DNA from: an uncultured Alphaproteobacteria bacterium
Lineage (GTDB): Bacteria > Pseudomonadota > Alphaproteobacteria > Puniceispirillales > Puniceispirillaceae
Direction: 5' to 3'
DNA length: 25,703 nt
Assembly (NCBI GenBank): GCA_913042065.1
Contig: CAJWKB010000010.1
Span: forward strand, 1-25,703
Under the pieces are notes generated by a model. That model was given only the letters and a program-made list of their open reading frames with translations. It was not told where the DNA came from and did not search any database. The translations under genes were made by a program, and so were the position numbers. This document shows positions 16,146 to 25,699 of this stretch, in pieces (position 1 is the first letter of the stretch; each line of letters starts with the position of its first letter).

Positions 16146-17525
16146 ATGACTTGGCAGCCATATAGCTGGCGTGACCGGCCTATTCTACAGGTGCCGGAAT
16201 ACCCGAATAAAGATAAGGTTACAGCTGTTGAGACAAAGCTGGCGGCGATGCCACCATTGGTGTTTGCCGGCGAAGCACAACGCCTGCGCGACCAGTTGGG
16301 CGCTGTGGCGGAGGGCAAGGCCTTTTTGCTGCAGGGCGGTGACTGTGCAGAGAGTTTTGCCGAATTTTCCGCCAACAACATTCGCGATAGTTTTCGTGTG
16401 TTATTACAGATGGCGGTCATACTAACCTTTGGCGCAGCGATGCCAGTAGTAAAGATTGGCCGGCTTGCGGGACAGTTTGCCAAGCCACGCTCTGCGCCGA
16501 CCGAGATGATTGATGGGATTGAGTTGCCAAGCTATCGCGGAGATATGGTCAACGCCATGGGGTTTAGTTGTGATGAACGCACTCCCGATCCCAAGCGCTT
16601 GCTTCGTGTTTATGAGCAGTCCTCGGCAACGCTCAACCTACTGCGAGCCTTTGCCCAAGGTGGCCTTGCCGATTTGACCAAGGCACATAGCTGGGTTGTA
16701 GGTTTTCTTCGCGATACGCCCGAGGCAGCCCGCTTTGAAGAGTTGGCAGGCCGCATTCAGGAAAGCCTCGAATTCATGCGTGCCTGTGGTGTGACTTCGG
16801 AAACGGCGCGCCCGCTTGCAGAAACCGATTTCTATACCAGCCATGAGGCGCTGCTGCTTAATTATGAAGAGGCGCTGACGCGGCGTGACACGATAACTGA
16901 TGAGCAAGGCTGGTATGCGACTTCGGCACACATGATCTGGATCGGGGACAGAACGCGCCAGCCAGTTGGAGCTCATGTCGAATATATGAAGGGCATTGCT
17001 AATCCGATCGGGTTGAAATGTGGCCCCTCGCTGGAACCTGATGAGTTGATACGTCTGATTGATATGTTGAATCCAGACAATATTCCAGGCCGCCTGACGC
17101 TTATTGCACGCATGGGCGCTGATAAGGTGCGGGATGGACTGCCACCATTGGTCAACGCGGTTAAGAAATCAGGAGCAAAGGTTGTCTGGTGTTGTGATCC
17201 GATGCATGGCAATACGATCAAAGCAAGCACCGGATTCAAAACGCGTCGTGTCGACGACATCATGGCCGAAGTGTGTGGTTTCTTTGACGTTCATGACGAA
17301 ATTGGCACCCATCCTGGTGGTGTGCATTTCGAGATGACCGGCCAGAACGTCACCGAATGCGTCGGTGGTGTTGTCGATGTAACCGAAGCGCGCCTTGGCG
17401 ATCGCTATCATACACATTGTGATCCGCGACTGAATGGTGGGCAGGCACTGGAACTGGCATTCCTGATCGCCGATTTGCTAAAGAAACGTCGGGATACCGG
17501 GCTTTCACTATCCGAAGCCGTCTAA
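16146..17525 (+). CDS. Class II 3-deoxy-7-phosphoheptulonate synthase (DAHP synthase)
   Basis: This enzyme condenses phosphoenolpyruvate and erythrose 4-phosphate, the first step of the shikimate pathway to aromatic amino acids. The 459 residues are of the plant-like class II type (as AroG of M. tuberculosis), unrelated in sequence detail to E. coli AroFGH. The opening [20 protein letters not shown] is typical. The metal ligands are all present: Cys67 in QGGDCAESF, His354 in CDPMHGNT, Glu396 in [12 protein letters not shown] and Asp426 in HCDPRLN. Other landmarks are SWVVGF near 182 and [11 protein letters not shown] near 291. AGGG lies upstream of the ATG. A 70-bp gap follows before the nicotinate phosphoribosyltransferase gene. 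No other shikimate gene is in the window. Confidence 0.95.
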   Translation: MTWQPYSWRDRPILQVPEYPNKDKVTAVETKLAAMPPLVFAGEAQRLRDQLGAVAEGKAFLLQGGDCAESFAEFSANNIRDSFRVLLQMAVILTFGAAMPVVKIGRLAGQFAKPRSAPTEMIDGIELPSYRGDMVNAMGFSCDERTPDPKRLLRVYEQSSATLNLLRAFAQGGLADLTKAHSWVVGFLRDTPEAARFEELAGRIQESLEFMRACGVTSETARPLAETDFYTSHEALLLNYEEALTRRDTITDEQGWYATSAHMIWIGDRTRQPVGAHVEYMKGIANPIGLKCGPSLEPDELIRLIDMLNPDNIPGRLTLIARMGADKVRDGLPPLVNAVKKSGAKVVWCCDPMHGNTIKASTGFKTRRVDDIMAEVCGFFDVHDEIGTHPGGVHFEMTGQNVTECVGGVVDVTEARLGDRYHTHCDPRLNGGQALELAFLIADLLKKRRDTGLSLSEAV

Positions 17526-17595
17526 AAGGCCGAAGCCAATGGTTTATGGGTGATGACAACCTGTTGCTTTGTAACGCCCCTAGAGGAACGCAATC

Positions 17596-18732
17596 ATGTC
17601 AGATTTTGTCAGCAAAGGTCCTTCGCCGGAAGTTCAACCGAGCCTGACCGACACCTATTTCCGTAACACCCGTACTATCGTTCAAGAATATGGCGATGTG
17701 GAGGTTATCTATGCTATCTTCATGCGCCGTCCGGTAACATTTGCTGGCAGGCTGGCTTTTGACTGGTTGCAGGTAATGGCCAGCTCACGCGGTGCAAGAA
17801 TCAAGATCGATATGGCCTATTCAGAAGGCGCCTGGGTTGGTGCCGGTGAGCCGATGTGCTACATTACTGGGCCTTTTTCTGTTCTTGTTGATCTTGAAAC
17901 AATCCTGTTACAAAGGCTTGGAGCAGCGTGCGTTGCTGCCTACAATGCTTATAACATGTGTGTTGAACTACCAAAGGTCTCGTTTCTGGCGATGGACGCG
18001 CGGCATTGTGCCGGCTCTGAAATGGCAGAATTGATGGCCTATGGAGCATCTGTCGGATCTGCGAAAGCACGGTCAAAGACTGGCGCAATTGGTTTTATAG
18101 GCTGCGCGGCTGACGCGACGGCACATTTCTTTGGTAGGGAACGCGGTACTGGTACAATGCCGCATGCGTTGATCGGCTACGCCGGTTCGACAGTGCGAGC
18201 GGCAGAAATGTTTCATCAAACAGTACCCGATGCACCATTGACCGTTCTGGTTGATTATTTCGGCCAGGAAATCACCGACGCGCTGGCGGTGGCTCGGCGC
18301 TTTCCGGAACTGGCGGCCGAGGGTCGCCTTGCGGTTCGTCTGGACACACATGGCGGCCGCTTTGTCGAGGGGTTGGATACGCAGTCCTCCTACGCGGTTC
18401 TGGAACGCAGCGTGCCGCAGGCCATTCGTGGGTATCGAAATGACTCTGAACTGAAGTCGCTGATGGGAACAGGGGTCAGCGCCGCCGCAGTCTGGCACAT
18501 GCGTGAAAAGCTGGATGAGAACGGCTTTGACAAGGTGCGCATTGTCGCCTCAAGTGGGTTTGGCCCAGATAAATGTCGGGTTTTCGCCTTTGCCAACGCG
18601 CCGGTTGATGTGATTGGAACCGGATCATTCCTGCCACAGATTTGGTCGGAAACCTATGCGACAGCCGATGTTATTTCCTATGACGGCCGGTCCATGGTAA
18701 AGGCTGGTCGAGAATTTCTGATCCGAAAATAG
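17596..18732 (+). CDS. Nicotinate phosphoribosyltransferase-like protein
   Basis: A type II phosphoribosyltransferase that would convert nicotinate and PRPP to nicotinate mononucleotide, the entry of the Preiss-Handler salvage route to NAD. The 378 residues resemble the shorter, archaeal-like nicotinate phosphoribosyltransferase group. Landmarks are SLTDTYFRNTRTIV near the N-terminus, FMRRPVTFAG, MDARHCAGSEMAELMAYGASVGSAKARSK split by a variable loop, and RLDTHGGRFVEGLD. The phosphate-site region is VRIVASSGFGPDKC and DVIGTGSFLP. It is shorter than E. coli PncB (about 400), and assignment to nicotinate rather than another pyridine or quinolinate-like substrate rests on family resemblance. AGAGGAA lies before the ATG. 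Strong support comes from nadE, which starts 11 bp after this stop codon. Confidence 0.82.
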   Translation: MSDFVSKGPSPEVQPSLTDTYFRNTRTIVQEYGDVEVIYAIFMRRPVTFAGRLAFDWLQVMASSRGARIKIDMAYSEGAWVGAGEPMCYITGPFSVLVDLETILLQRLGAACVAAYNAYNMCVELPKVSFLAMDARHCAGSEMAELMAYGASVGSAKARSKTGAIGFIGCAADATAHFFGRERGTGTMPHALIGYAGSTVRAAEMFHQTVPDAPLTVLVDYFGQEITDALAVARRFPELAAEGRLAVRLDTHGGRFVEGLDTQSSYAVLERSVPQAIRGYRNDSELKSLMGTGVSAAAVWHMREKLDENGFDKVRIVASSGFGPDKCRVFAFANAPVDVIGTGSFLPQIWSETYATADVISYDGRSMVKAGREFLIRK

Positions 18733-18743
18733 ATCGTAGACAT

Positions 18744-20426
18744 ATGCACCCACCTCTTTCCATCGCGCTTGCGCAGTTGAACCCACATCTTGGCAATGTC
18801 CGGGGCAATCTGGAAAGGCTGGTCGCCGCCCGCGCTAAGGCGGCAGAGAATGGTGCCGTGATGATCGTGACGCCAGAGATGTATCTGGCTGGCTATCCCT
18901 GTGACGATCTGGTTCTGCGAAGTGATTTCATGGATGAGGTGGCAGCCGCCATCGACGAGTTGACAACACTGACCGAAGACGGTGGTCCAGCGATTATCGT
19001 CGGCGCGCCCCATGCAGAAGGCGGGGTTATCTATAATAGTGTTTTTGTGCTTGATGGTGGCACGCTTCTTGGTCGGCGTGACAAGGTCAATTTGCCGAAC
19101 TACGGCGTTTTTGATGACAAGCGGAATTTTGTCGCTGGCGCGATGCCTGGCCCGATCATGGTTCGTGGCCTGCGGCTTGGCCTTCCAGTCTGCGAGGATA
19201 TATGGACGCCTGATGTGATCGAATGTCTGGTGGAGTCGGGGGCGCAGATGATCATCGCGCTGAACGCGTCCCCTTTTGAAACAGGCAAAACAGACCAGCG
19301 GATGCTGCACGCCGTCGCGCGTGCCGTCGAGGCCGAACTGCCGGTTGTCTATGTGAATATGATCGGGGGTCAGGATGAGCTTGTCTATGATGGTGGCTCG
19401 TTTGCCATCAACAAGGGCGGCAAGCTGGCCTGCCACCTGCCGAGCTTTTCCGAGTCAGTCACTCTTGTCGAGGTGACAGACCAGTTAGGCAGCTTAAGCT
19501 TGACCGGTCAGATTACGCCACCTGATGAGGGTACAAAAGCGCTCTATCGCGGCTTGATGCTTGGCATTCGCGACTATGTTGAGAAGAATGGATTTCCTGG
19601 CGTTGCCCTCGGCCTGTCGGGGGGCATTGACTCGGCATTGGTGGCGGCCATTGCGGCAGATGCCGTCGGTCCTGAAAAGGTCCACGCGGTGATGATGCCG
19701 TCACCCTATACCAGTCAGGAAAGCCTCGATGACGCCGCTGATCTGGCGGCGCGCTATGGCATTCCGCTTGACACGATCAATATTGGCCCTGCCATGGGGG
19801 CATTGGATACCATGTTAGCCAGTCAGTTTGCTGGCACCGAGGCAGGCATTGCCGAGGAAAACATCCAGTCTCGTCTGCGCGGTCTTGTTCTGATGGCTCT
19901 TTCCAACAAACATGGCCCGATGGTTCTAGCGACCGGTAACAAATCCGAATATGCCGCGGGCTATTCGACCCTCTATGGCGATATGTGTGGTGGGTTTGCG
20001 CCGCTTAAGGATGTCTGGAAAATTCAGGTTTTCGACCTCTGCCGCTGGCGCAACCAGAATCTGCCGCGTGGCGCCGCTGGCCCCGCTGGCGAGGTGATAC
20101 CGCCACGGATCATCGACAAGCCTCCCTCGGCAGAGCTGCGTCCGGATCAAAAGGACACGGACTCACTCCCGCCCTATGAGCGTCTTGATGCCATCATGAT
20201 GGCAATCTGCGAGGAAATGTCGGATATTGAGACGATAATCGCGCGCGGCTATGACCGGGAAGAGGTGGCGCGTGCCAGCCAGCTGTTGTTCCGCGCCGAA
20301 TACAAGCGCTTCCAGGCAGCGCCCGGGCCGAAAATGACACCACTCGCCTTTGGTCGGGATCGCCGCCTGCCTCTAACCTCAGGGTTTAACCCGCTGCATT
20401 TATCAGGCAGTAAGGAGTCCTCATGA
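18744..20426 (+). CDS. nadE: Glutamine-dependent NAD+ synthase
   Basis: The last step of NAD synthesis: amidation of nicotinate adenine dinucleotide using ATP and glutamine-derived ammonia. The 560 residues form the two-domain type. An N-terminal nitrilase-type glutaminase has the triad Glu45 (TPEMYLAGYP), Lys114 (RRDKVNLPNYGVF) and Cys150 (LPVCEDIW). A C-terminal synthetase domain has the ATP pyrophosphatase loop SGGIDS at 292-297, NIQSRLRGLVLMALSN, and ATGNKSEYAAGYSTLYGD. Because of the fused glutaminase it should use glutamine directly. The ribosome site is weak, so translation may be coupled to the nicotinate phosphoribosyltransferase gene 11 bp upstream. It overlaps gltX by 4 nt (ATGA). 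Confidence 0.95.
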   Translation: MHPPLSIALAQLNPHLGNVRGNLERLVAARAKAAENGAVMIVTPEMYLAGYPCDDLVLRSDFMDEVAAAIDELTTLTEDGGPAIIVGAPHAEGGVIYNSVFVLDGGTLLGRRDKVNLPNYGVFDDKRNFVAGAMPGPIMVRGLRLGLPVCEDIWTPDVIECLVESGAQMIIALNASPFETGKTDQRMLHAVARAVEAELPVVYVNMIGGQDELVYDGGSFAINKGGKLACHLPSFSESVTLVEVTDQLGSLSLTGQITPPDEGTKALYRGLMLGIRDYVEKNGFPGVALGLSGGIDSALVAAIAADAVGPEKVHAVMMPSPYTSQESLDDAADLAARYGIPLDTINIGPAMGALDTMLASQFAGTEAGIAEENIQSRLRGLVLMALSNKHGPMVLATGNKSEYAAGYSTLYGDMCGGFAPLKDVWKIQVFDLCRWRNQNLPRGAAGPAGEVIPPRIIDKPPSAELRPDQKDTDSLPPYERLDAIMMAICEEMSDIETIIARGYDREEVARASQLLFRAEYKRFQAAPGPKMTPLAFGRDRRLPLTSGFNPLHLSGSKESS

Positions 20427-21763
20427 GCCAGATTAAGGTTCGCTTTGCCCCTAGCCCTACAGGCAATCTGCATGTTGGCAACCTGCGCACGGCGCTGATC
20501 AATTTCCTTTTTGCCCGCAAGGCAGGTGGCCAGTTCATGCTGCGCATTGACGATACCGATACCGAACGGTCAACCGCCGCCTTTGAAGAGGGCATCCGGG
20601 CTGATCTGCAATGGATGGGGATGGCCTGGGATGTTGAGGACAGACAGTCGGAAAGACTGGACCGTTATGATGCGGCACTGGCGCAATTGCGAGCTGACGG
20701 CCGCGCCTATGCTTGTTATGAGACGCCCGAAGAATTGGCTCTGAAACGCAAAGCACAGCTCTCAGCTGGACGTCCGCCTGTTTACGACAGGGCTGCAATA
20801 AACCTCACAGCAGAGCAGATAGCCGCCTTTGAGGACGAAGGTCGCCAGCCGCATTGGCGGTTCCGGTTGGAGGATGCGGAGGTGTGCTGGCATGACATTG
20901 TGCGTGGCGATGTAGCCCATCGTATGTCCAGCCTTTCTGATCCAGTGCTGATGCGGGAAGATGGACGGGTCATCTATACGCTAGCATCGGTTGTTGACGA
21001 CATTGACCATGGTATCAGCCACATTCTGCGTGGCGAGGATCATGTAACAAACTCCGCTGCCCAGATCCAGCTCTTTGAGGCGTTGGGCGCACAGGCACCG
21101 ACGATGGGCCATATTGCGTTGATTGCTGGCGCTGATGGTGAGGGGCTGTCAAAGCGTCTTGGCAGCCTGTCGATCGCGGAATTGCGCAAAAATGACACTG
21201 AGGCGATGGCGATAGCTAGCCTACTGGCGCGCATCGGCACCTCTGATCCGGTGGTGCCTACAGCTAACATGGCAACGGTCATTGATGGTTTTGATATCAC
21301 GCGTTTTGGCCGCGCGACGGCAAAATTTGACCCGGGTGAGCTGGCGCAGGTGAACGTAAAAGTTGTTCAGGAATTGCCCTTTGCGACAGTGGCTGAGCGT
21401 TTGGAAGCAGCGGGTGTTGGGGGTGGTGAGCCTTTCTGGGTAGCGGTTCGTGACAATCTGTCATGTGTTGGCCAGGCTGTTGAGTGGTGGCGGATCTGCA
21501 CTCAACCAATCACGCCGATAATCGATAGCCCTGTAGTAACCAATGCCGCGGCGGATCTGTTCCCCGATGGTGAAATTGAGGCTTCGTTATGGAAGAAATG
21601 GACGAAGGTGGTCGCTGGCGTCTCTGGTGCTAAGGGCAAGGGGCTATTCATGCCTCTTCGTCTAGCTTTGACCGGCCGCAAAACTGGGCCAGAGATAGCA
21701 CCACTGCTTGCTTTCATGGGTCGTGAGCGAGTCTTGGCGCGATTGCGAGGAGAAACCGCATGA
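20423..21763 (+). CDS. gltX: Glutamyl-tRNA synthetase (GluRS2-like)
   Basis: A class I synthetase that charges tRNA with glutamate. The 446 residues include FAPSPTGNLHVGNLRTALINFLFARK-type opening with the HIGH-equivalent HVGN at 17-20, the ILRGEDHVTN helix near 201-210, and the KMSKS-equivalent LSKRLGS at 242-248. The 'HVGN.RTAL' signature and shorter length fit the second GluRS found in many alphaproteobacteria rather than the usual 'HIGGARTAL' form. In such organisms one of the two enzymes often makes Glu-tRNA(Gln) for GatCAB; which one applies here is not decidable. AAGGAG lies 5 nt before the ATG, inside the end of nadE, with ATGA overlaps at both ends (nadE and cysS), so coupled translation is likely. 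Confidence 0.93.
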   Translation: MSQIKVRFAPSPTGNLHVGNLRTALINFLFARKAGGQFMLRIDDTDTERSTAAFEEGIRADLQWMGMAWDVEDRQSERLDRYDAALAQLRADGRAYACYETPEELALKRKAQLSAGRPPVYDRAAINLTAEQIAAFEDEGRQPHWRFRLEDAEVCWHDIVRGDVAHRMSSLSDPVLMREDGRVIYTLASVVDDIDHGISHILRGEDHVTNSAAQIQLFEALGAQAPTMGHIALIAGADGEGLSKRLGSLSIAELRKNDTEAMAIASLLARIGTSDPVVPTANMATVIDGFDITRFGRATAKFDPGELAQVNVKVVQELPFATVAERLEAAGVGGGEPFWVAVRDNLSCVGQAVEWWRICTQPITPIIDSPVVTNAAADLFPDGEIEASLWKKWTKVVAGVSGAKGKGLFMPLRLALTGRKTGPEIAPLLAFMGRERVLARLRGETA

Positions 21764-23124
21764 CCAACAAGCCTGAACTTCGCCTCCATAACACGCTAAG
21801 TGGCGCCAAAGAGTTGTTCGTTCCGCTTGATCCAGCACATATACGCGTCTACGCGTGCGGACCAACGGTTTATGACCGTATCCACATAGGCAATGCCCGG
21901 CCAATTGTTGTTTTTGACGTTTTGGTGCGTTTACTGCGGCATCTCTATCCTCGTGTTACCTATGTTCGTAACATTACAGATGTGGATGACAAGATCATCA
22001 ACAGAGCGCATTTGCACGGAATTGACATTGACCAACTTTGCGCCGATACGATTGCAAATTTCCATGATGATATTACAGCGCTTGGGTCGCTGCCGCCCGA
22101 TCATGAGCCGCGGGCTACTGAATTTATCTCTGATATGATCCGAATGATTTCGCATCTGATTGAAAAGAGACATGCCTATGTTACGCAGGGACATGTGTTG
22201 TTTTCTGTGGCGACGATGCCTGCCTATGGTAAATTGTCGGGGCGTTTGCTGGAGGATATGATCGCTGGTGCGAGGGTCGAGGTCGCGCCTTACAAACGCG
22301 ATCCAGCCGACTTCGTTCTGTGGAAGCCGAGCGATGATGATCAGCCTGGATGGGACAATCCCTTTGCAGCGGTCAAGGGGCGCCCTGGCTGGCATATTGA
22401 ATGCTCAGCGATGGCGCGTCATTATCTGGGTGAGACATTTGACATTCATGCCGGTGGCATTGATCTGGTGTTTCCGCACCACGAAAATGAAATCGCCCAG
22501 TCATGCTGTGCACATGATACTGACATCATGGCTAAATATTGGTTGCATAACGGTTTTGTCACGATGGGTGATGAGAAAATGTCAAAATCGCTTGGAAATC
22601 TTGTGACGGCCAGTGATGCGATCAAAACGCACCGCGGTGAGACCGTCCGTGCGAGCCTTCTGGCGGCGCATTATCGCGCGCCAGCGGCATTGCCTAACAG
22701 CGCAATGGTGGAAGCACGCAAGGTCCTTGACCGGCTATACCGAGCGGTCGGTAATGCGGCTCCCGACCTGACCGCAGTTGACGCTGATTTTATCTCGGCG
22801 TTATGCGATGACCTTAATACACCTGCAGCGATGGCCCGCCTTCATAAATTGGCAGGGGCGGCGAACAAAGGCGATGGGGATGCAGCGACCGCGCTGAAGA
22901 CCAATGCGGGTCTGCTTGGGCTTCTTGGCCAAACGGGCGATGACTGGGCACAGGTTGCAAATGATGGGATAGATGACGTCGTCATCGACGCGTTGATTGC
23001 CGACCGCAATAAAGCCCGTTGTGATCGAGATTTTGTTACTGCCGATGCCATCCGTGATGAATTGGCGGCAGATGGGATTATACTTGAGGACGGACCCAAT
23101 GGGACGATTTGGCGGCGCGCCTAG
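21760..23124 (+). CDS. cysS: Cysteinyl-tRNA synthetase
   Basis: A class I synthetase that charges tRNA(Cys). The 454 residues are the normal length. The HIGH motif is HIGN at 42-45 and KMSKS is at 273-277 (DEKMSKSLGN). The zinc ligands Cys33 (YACGPTVYD), Cys215 (GWHIECSAM), His240 and Glu244 (FPHHENEIAQS) are all present. The DALR-type anticodon-helix region and the C-terminal helical segment (DRNKARCDRDFVTADAIRDEL, in part) close the protein. GAGGAG lies 7 nt before the ATG, and the start overlaps the gltX stop by 4 nt. It is the last member of the tightly linked nadE-gltX-cysS set; a 65-71 bp gap follows before cimA. Confidence 0.96.
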   Translation: MTNKPELRLHNTLSGAKELFVPLDPAHIRVYACGPTVYDRIHIGNARPIVVFDVLVRLLRHLYPRVTYVRNITDVDDKIINRAHLHGIDIDQLCADTIANFHDDITALGSLPPDHEPRATEFISDMIRMISHLIEKRHAYVTQGHVLFSVATMPAYGKLSGRLLEDMIAGARVEVAPYKRDPADFVLWKPSDDDQPGWDNPFAAVKGRPGWHIECSAMARHYLGETFDIHAGGIDLVFPHHENEIAQSCCAHDTDIMAKYWLHNGFVTMGDEKMSKSLGNLVTASDAIKTHRGETVRASLLAAHYRAPAALPNSAMVEARKVLDRLYRAVGNAAPDLTAVDADFISALCDDLNTPAAMARLHKLAGAANKGDGDAATALKTNAGLLGLLGQTGDDWAQVANDGIDDVVIDALIADRNKARCDRDFVTADAIRDELAADGIILEDGPNGTIWRRA

Positions 23125-23195
23125 CCAGACGGCGTCAATTTTGCTAACCAAACCCTGGGGCGGCAGTTTGACGACCCGGTAGAGAAAGCTTGAAA

Positions 23196-24812
23196 ATGAT
23201 TGGTGAAAAGATCTGGCTGTTTGATACAACCCTGCGCGATGGCGGCCAGATGCGCGGAGTTGATTTCACACATGCTGACAAATTGGCGATTGCAACCGCG
23301 CTGGACGAGCTAGGGATGGATTATGTCGAGGGCGGCTGGCCTGGCGCAAACCCCACGGATGACGCTTTTTTTGCCGCGCCTCCTGCCCTGAAGAATGCAA
23401 AAATGGTTGCCTTTGGCATGACTAGGCGTGGGGGGCGTAGCACGGCTAATGACCCTGGCCTGAATGCGGTGATTGATGCTGAGGTTCCGGCAACCTGTCT
23501 TGTTGGAAAGACGTGGGATTTTCATGTCGAGACAGCGATCAAGACAACGCTAGCGGAAAACCTAGAAATGATCGAACAGTCTGTTGCCGCTGCTAAACAG
23601 CGGGGCCGTGAGTCGATGTTTGACTGCGAGCATTTTTTTGACGGGTTCAAAAATAATGAAAAATATGCGCTATCCTGTGCGGAGGCGGCGTTTGATGGAG
23701 GCGCGGCATGGGTTGTTCTGTGCGATACTAATGGCGGCGCGATGCCAGATGAAGTGTTCGAAATTGTTGCAGCTGTCCGCGCTCATCTTCCCGAAGCTAA
23801 TCTTGGCATTCATTGCCATAATGATGCAGGTGTCGCTGTGGCCAATTCGATGGCTGCAGTTGCCGCAGGCGCCCGACAGGTTCAAGGCACCATCAATGGC
23901 ATTGGCGAGCGATGCGGCAACGCCGACCTGATTACATTGATCCCAAATTTGATGCTGAAATCGGAGTACAGCACGTCAATTAGCGAAGAGGATCTACCGC
24001 GCTTGATGACGCTGTCACGAATGCTGGATGAACGACTCAACAGAGCGCCCAATGCCCACGCTCCCTATGTTGGTGAGGCCGCTTTTGCCCATAAGGGGGG
24101 CTTGCACGCCTCAGCAGCGCAGAAGGATCCTAGAACCTATGAGCATATTCCGCCGGAAAAGGTTGGCAATAAACGTCAGTATCTGGTTTCAGACCAGGCA
24201 GGCAAGTCAAACATGCTGGCTCGCTTTGCCGAGCTCGGCATTGAAATAGCTGCCGATGACGTGCGGATCGAAAATTTGATCCAGCTTGTTAAGGAACGTG
24301 AATTTGAAGGTTGGTCATTTGACTCAGCCGAAGCCAGTTTTGAATTAATGGCCCGCCGCGCACTTGGTGATTTGCCAGATTATTTTTCTATAGGCCGATT
24401 TCGAGTGATGGATGAGCGACGCTTCAATGAAAGGGGCGATCTTGTTGTTGAATCAGAGGCTACCACGACGATTTCTGTTGGCAGCAAATCCTATCATGAG
24501 GCGGCAATCGGTAACGGTCCAGTCAATGCAGTCGATACCGCTATGCGCAAGGCTTTGATTGCAGCCTATCCTAACCTCGAAGATGTTGAGCTAGTTGACT
24601 ATAAAGTGCGGATTTTAGATGCCCGTGACGGCAAATCAGGCACCGGTGCGATCACAAGAGTGTTGATCGAATTCAGGGTACCAGGAGGCCCAGTCTGGCG
24701 GACTGTTGGCCTCTCAACAAATATCATTGACGCTTCTGTTGCCGCGCTTGGTGATGGCATGATATGGAAACTCCAACATGACAGCGTACCTCGCCCAAAA
24801 GTTGCGGAATAA
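23196..24812 (+). CDS. cimA: (R)-citramalate synthase (CimA / LeuA3 type)
   Basis: Condenses pyruvate and acetyl-CoA to citramalate, the first step of the threonine-independent route to isoleucine. The roughly 538-residue length and several segments fit the CimA (LeuA3) branch rather than LeuA: FDTTLRDGGQMRGVDF, YVEGGWPGANPTDDAFF, LVGKTWDFHV and MFDCEHFFDGFKNN. The metal-binding GIHCHNDAG and the GTINGIGERCGNADL motif are in place. The C-terminal half has a LeuA-type dimer/regulatory domain (from about VVESEATTTISVG to DYKVRILD), so end-product control is expected by family knowledge. I chose ATG 23196; an in-frame TTG at 23190 is closer to the AGAGA element. The stop lies 1 bp before the favoured trmJ start. 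Homocitrate or isopropylmalate synthase is less likely. Confidence 0.9.
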   Translation: MIGEKIWLFDTTLRDGGQMRGVDFTHADKLAIATALDELGMDYVEGGWPGANPTDDAFFAAPPALKNAKMVAFGMTRRGGRSTANDPGLNAVIDAEVPATCLVGKTWDFHVETAIKTTLAENLEMIEQSVAAAKQRGRESMFDCEHFFDGFKNNEKYALSCAEAAFDGGAAWVVLCDTNGGAMPDEVFEIVAAVRAHLPEANLGIHCHNDAGVAVANSMAAVAAGARQVQGTINGIGERCGNADLITLIPNLMLKSEYSTSISEEDLPRLMTLSRMLDERLNRAPNAHAPYVGEAAFAHKGGLHASAAQKDPRTYEHIPPEKVGNKRQYLVSDQAGKSNMLARFAELGIEIAADDVRIENLIQLVKEREFEGWSFDSAEASFELMARRALGDLPDYFSIGRFRVMDERRFNERGDLVVESEATTTISVGSKSYHEAAIGNGPVNAVDTAMRKALIAAYPNLEDVELVDYKVRILDARDGKSGTGAITRVLIEFRVPGGPVWRTVGLSTNIIDASVAALGDGMIWKLQHDSVPRPKVAE

Positions 24813-24813
24813 A

Positions 24814-25578
24814 GTGAACAACACGTCAGACTATGTGCCCCCCATCGTCATTCTGGTACGCCCGCAAATGGCCGAAAATATTGGCGCTACAGCACGTGCC
24901 ATGATGAATTGTGGTTTGAATGATCTGCGGATTGTTGCGCCGCGCGATGGCTGGCCGAATCCTGTCGCCGTTCCGATGGCCGCTGGTGCTTCGCAAATCA
25001 TTGAAAACGCGACGCTTTATGATGACATCGCCGCCGCAGCACATAACGTAAACTTCCTTGTCGCAGCGTCGGCGCGCCGGCGCGACATGCTAATGCGAGA
25101 GACAGATCCACGGGCCGCGGCTGACGAAATTCTGGCGCATAAGGGCAAGGCAGCGCTACTGTTCGGCCCGGAGGCATCGGGCCTCGACAATGATGAAGTT
25201 GTGCAGGCGGACGTGCTTGTCACAGCGCCACTTAACCCAAACTATCCTTCACTCAATCTGGCGCAGGCTGTTTTACTTCTTGCGTGGGAATGGCGCGTGG
25301 CGATGCTACTAGCAACAGCTGATACCACATCAATCACCAATTTGTCGTCAGCGACTGTGCTGGCCCCTATTAAAGAACGAAATTTCCTCTTTCAACGGCT
25401 TGAGGCCGAACTTGATGCCGGCGGTTTCTTCCTGTCGGCAGAAATGGCCCCTGTGGTTAAGCGGAATATTCGAGCGATGTTCAACCGAGCTGCACTATCA
25501 AGCCAAGAGATTAGTACCCTACATGGTGTCATTCAAGCACTGACGAAACGCCGTGAAAACGGGGATAAAGCGGGTTGA
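24814..25578 (+). CDS. trmJ: tRNA (cytidine/uridine-2'-O-)-methyltransferase TrmJ-like (SPOUT family)
   Basis: Methylates the ribose at position 32 of certain tRNAs using S-adenosylmethionine. The 254-residue protein has the three SpoU/SPOUT motifs: VRPQMAENIGATARAM near the start, ALLFGPEASGLDNDEV in the middle and NPNYPSLNLAQAV after it, which form the trefoil-knot cofactor site. A helical C-terminal tail as in TrmJ follows, which separates it from the shorter TrmL. I prefer GTG 24814, with GGA 5 nt upstream and a normal family N-terminus. An in-frame ATG at 24778 would overlap cimA by 35 nt and also has a GGAA 8 nt upstream, so it cannot be excluded. Close spacing suggests co-transcription with cimA. 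Confidence 0.9.
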   Translation: MNNTSDYVPPIVILVRPQMAENIGATARAMMNCGLNDLRIVAPRDGWPNPVAVPMAAGASQIIENATLYDDIAAAAHNVNFLVAASARRRDMLMRETDPRAAADEILAHKGKAALLFGPEASGLDNDEVVQADVLVTAPLNPNYPSLNLAQAVLLLAWEWRVAMLLATADTTSITNLSSATVLAPIKERNFLFQRLEAELDAGGFFLSAEMAPVVKRNIRAMFNRAALSSQEISTLHGVIQALTKRRENGDKAG

Positions 25579-25603
25579 CAATAACCTAATGGGTGCTTAG
25601 TTT
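25575..25603 (+). promoter_or_regulatory. Candidate promoter before the gene at the right edge
   Basis: A perfect -35 hexamer TTGACA at 25575-25580 overlaps the trmJ stop codon. With a 17-nt spacer the -10 position reads TAGTTT at 25598-25603, only 3 of 6 to consensus. A 5-bp hairpin (GCACC/GGTGC, 25628-25642) lies downstream in the 5' leader. Support is moderate because only the -35 box is strong. Confidence 0.35.
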
Positions 25604-25699
25604 CCGGCATTCTCGGGAACGTGGATTGCACCAGCGGGGTGCGGTGCCGGTGATGGCAACAGCTTAAACCCTACCGGGACATTATTGAAGGAGCCAATT

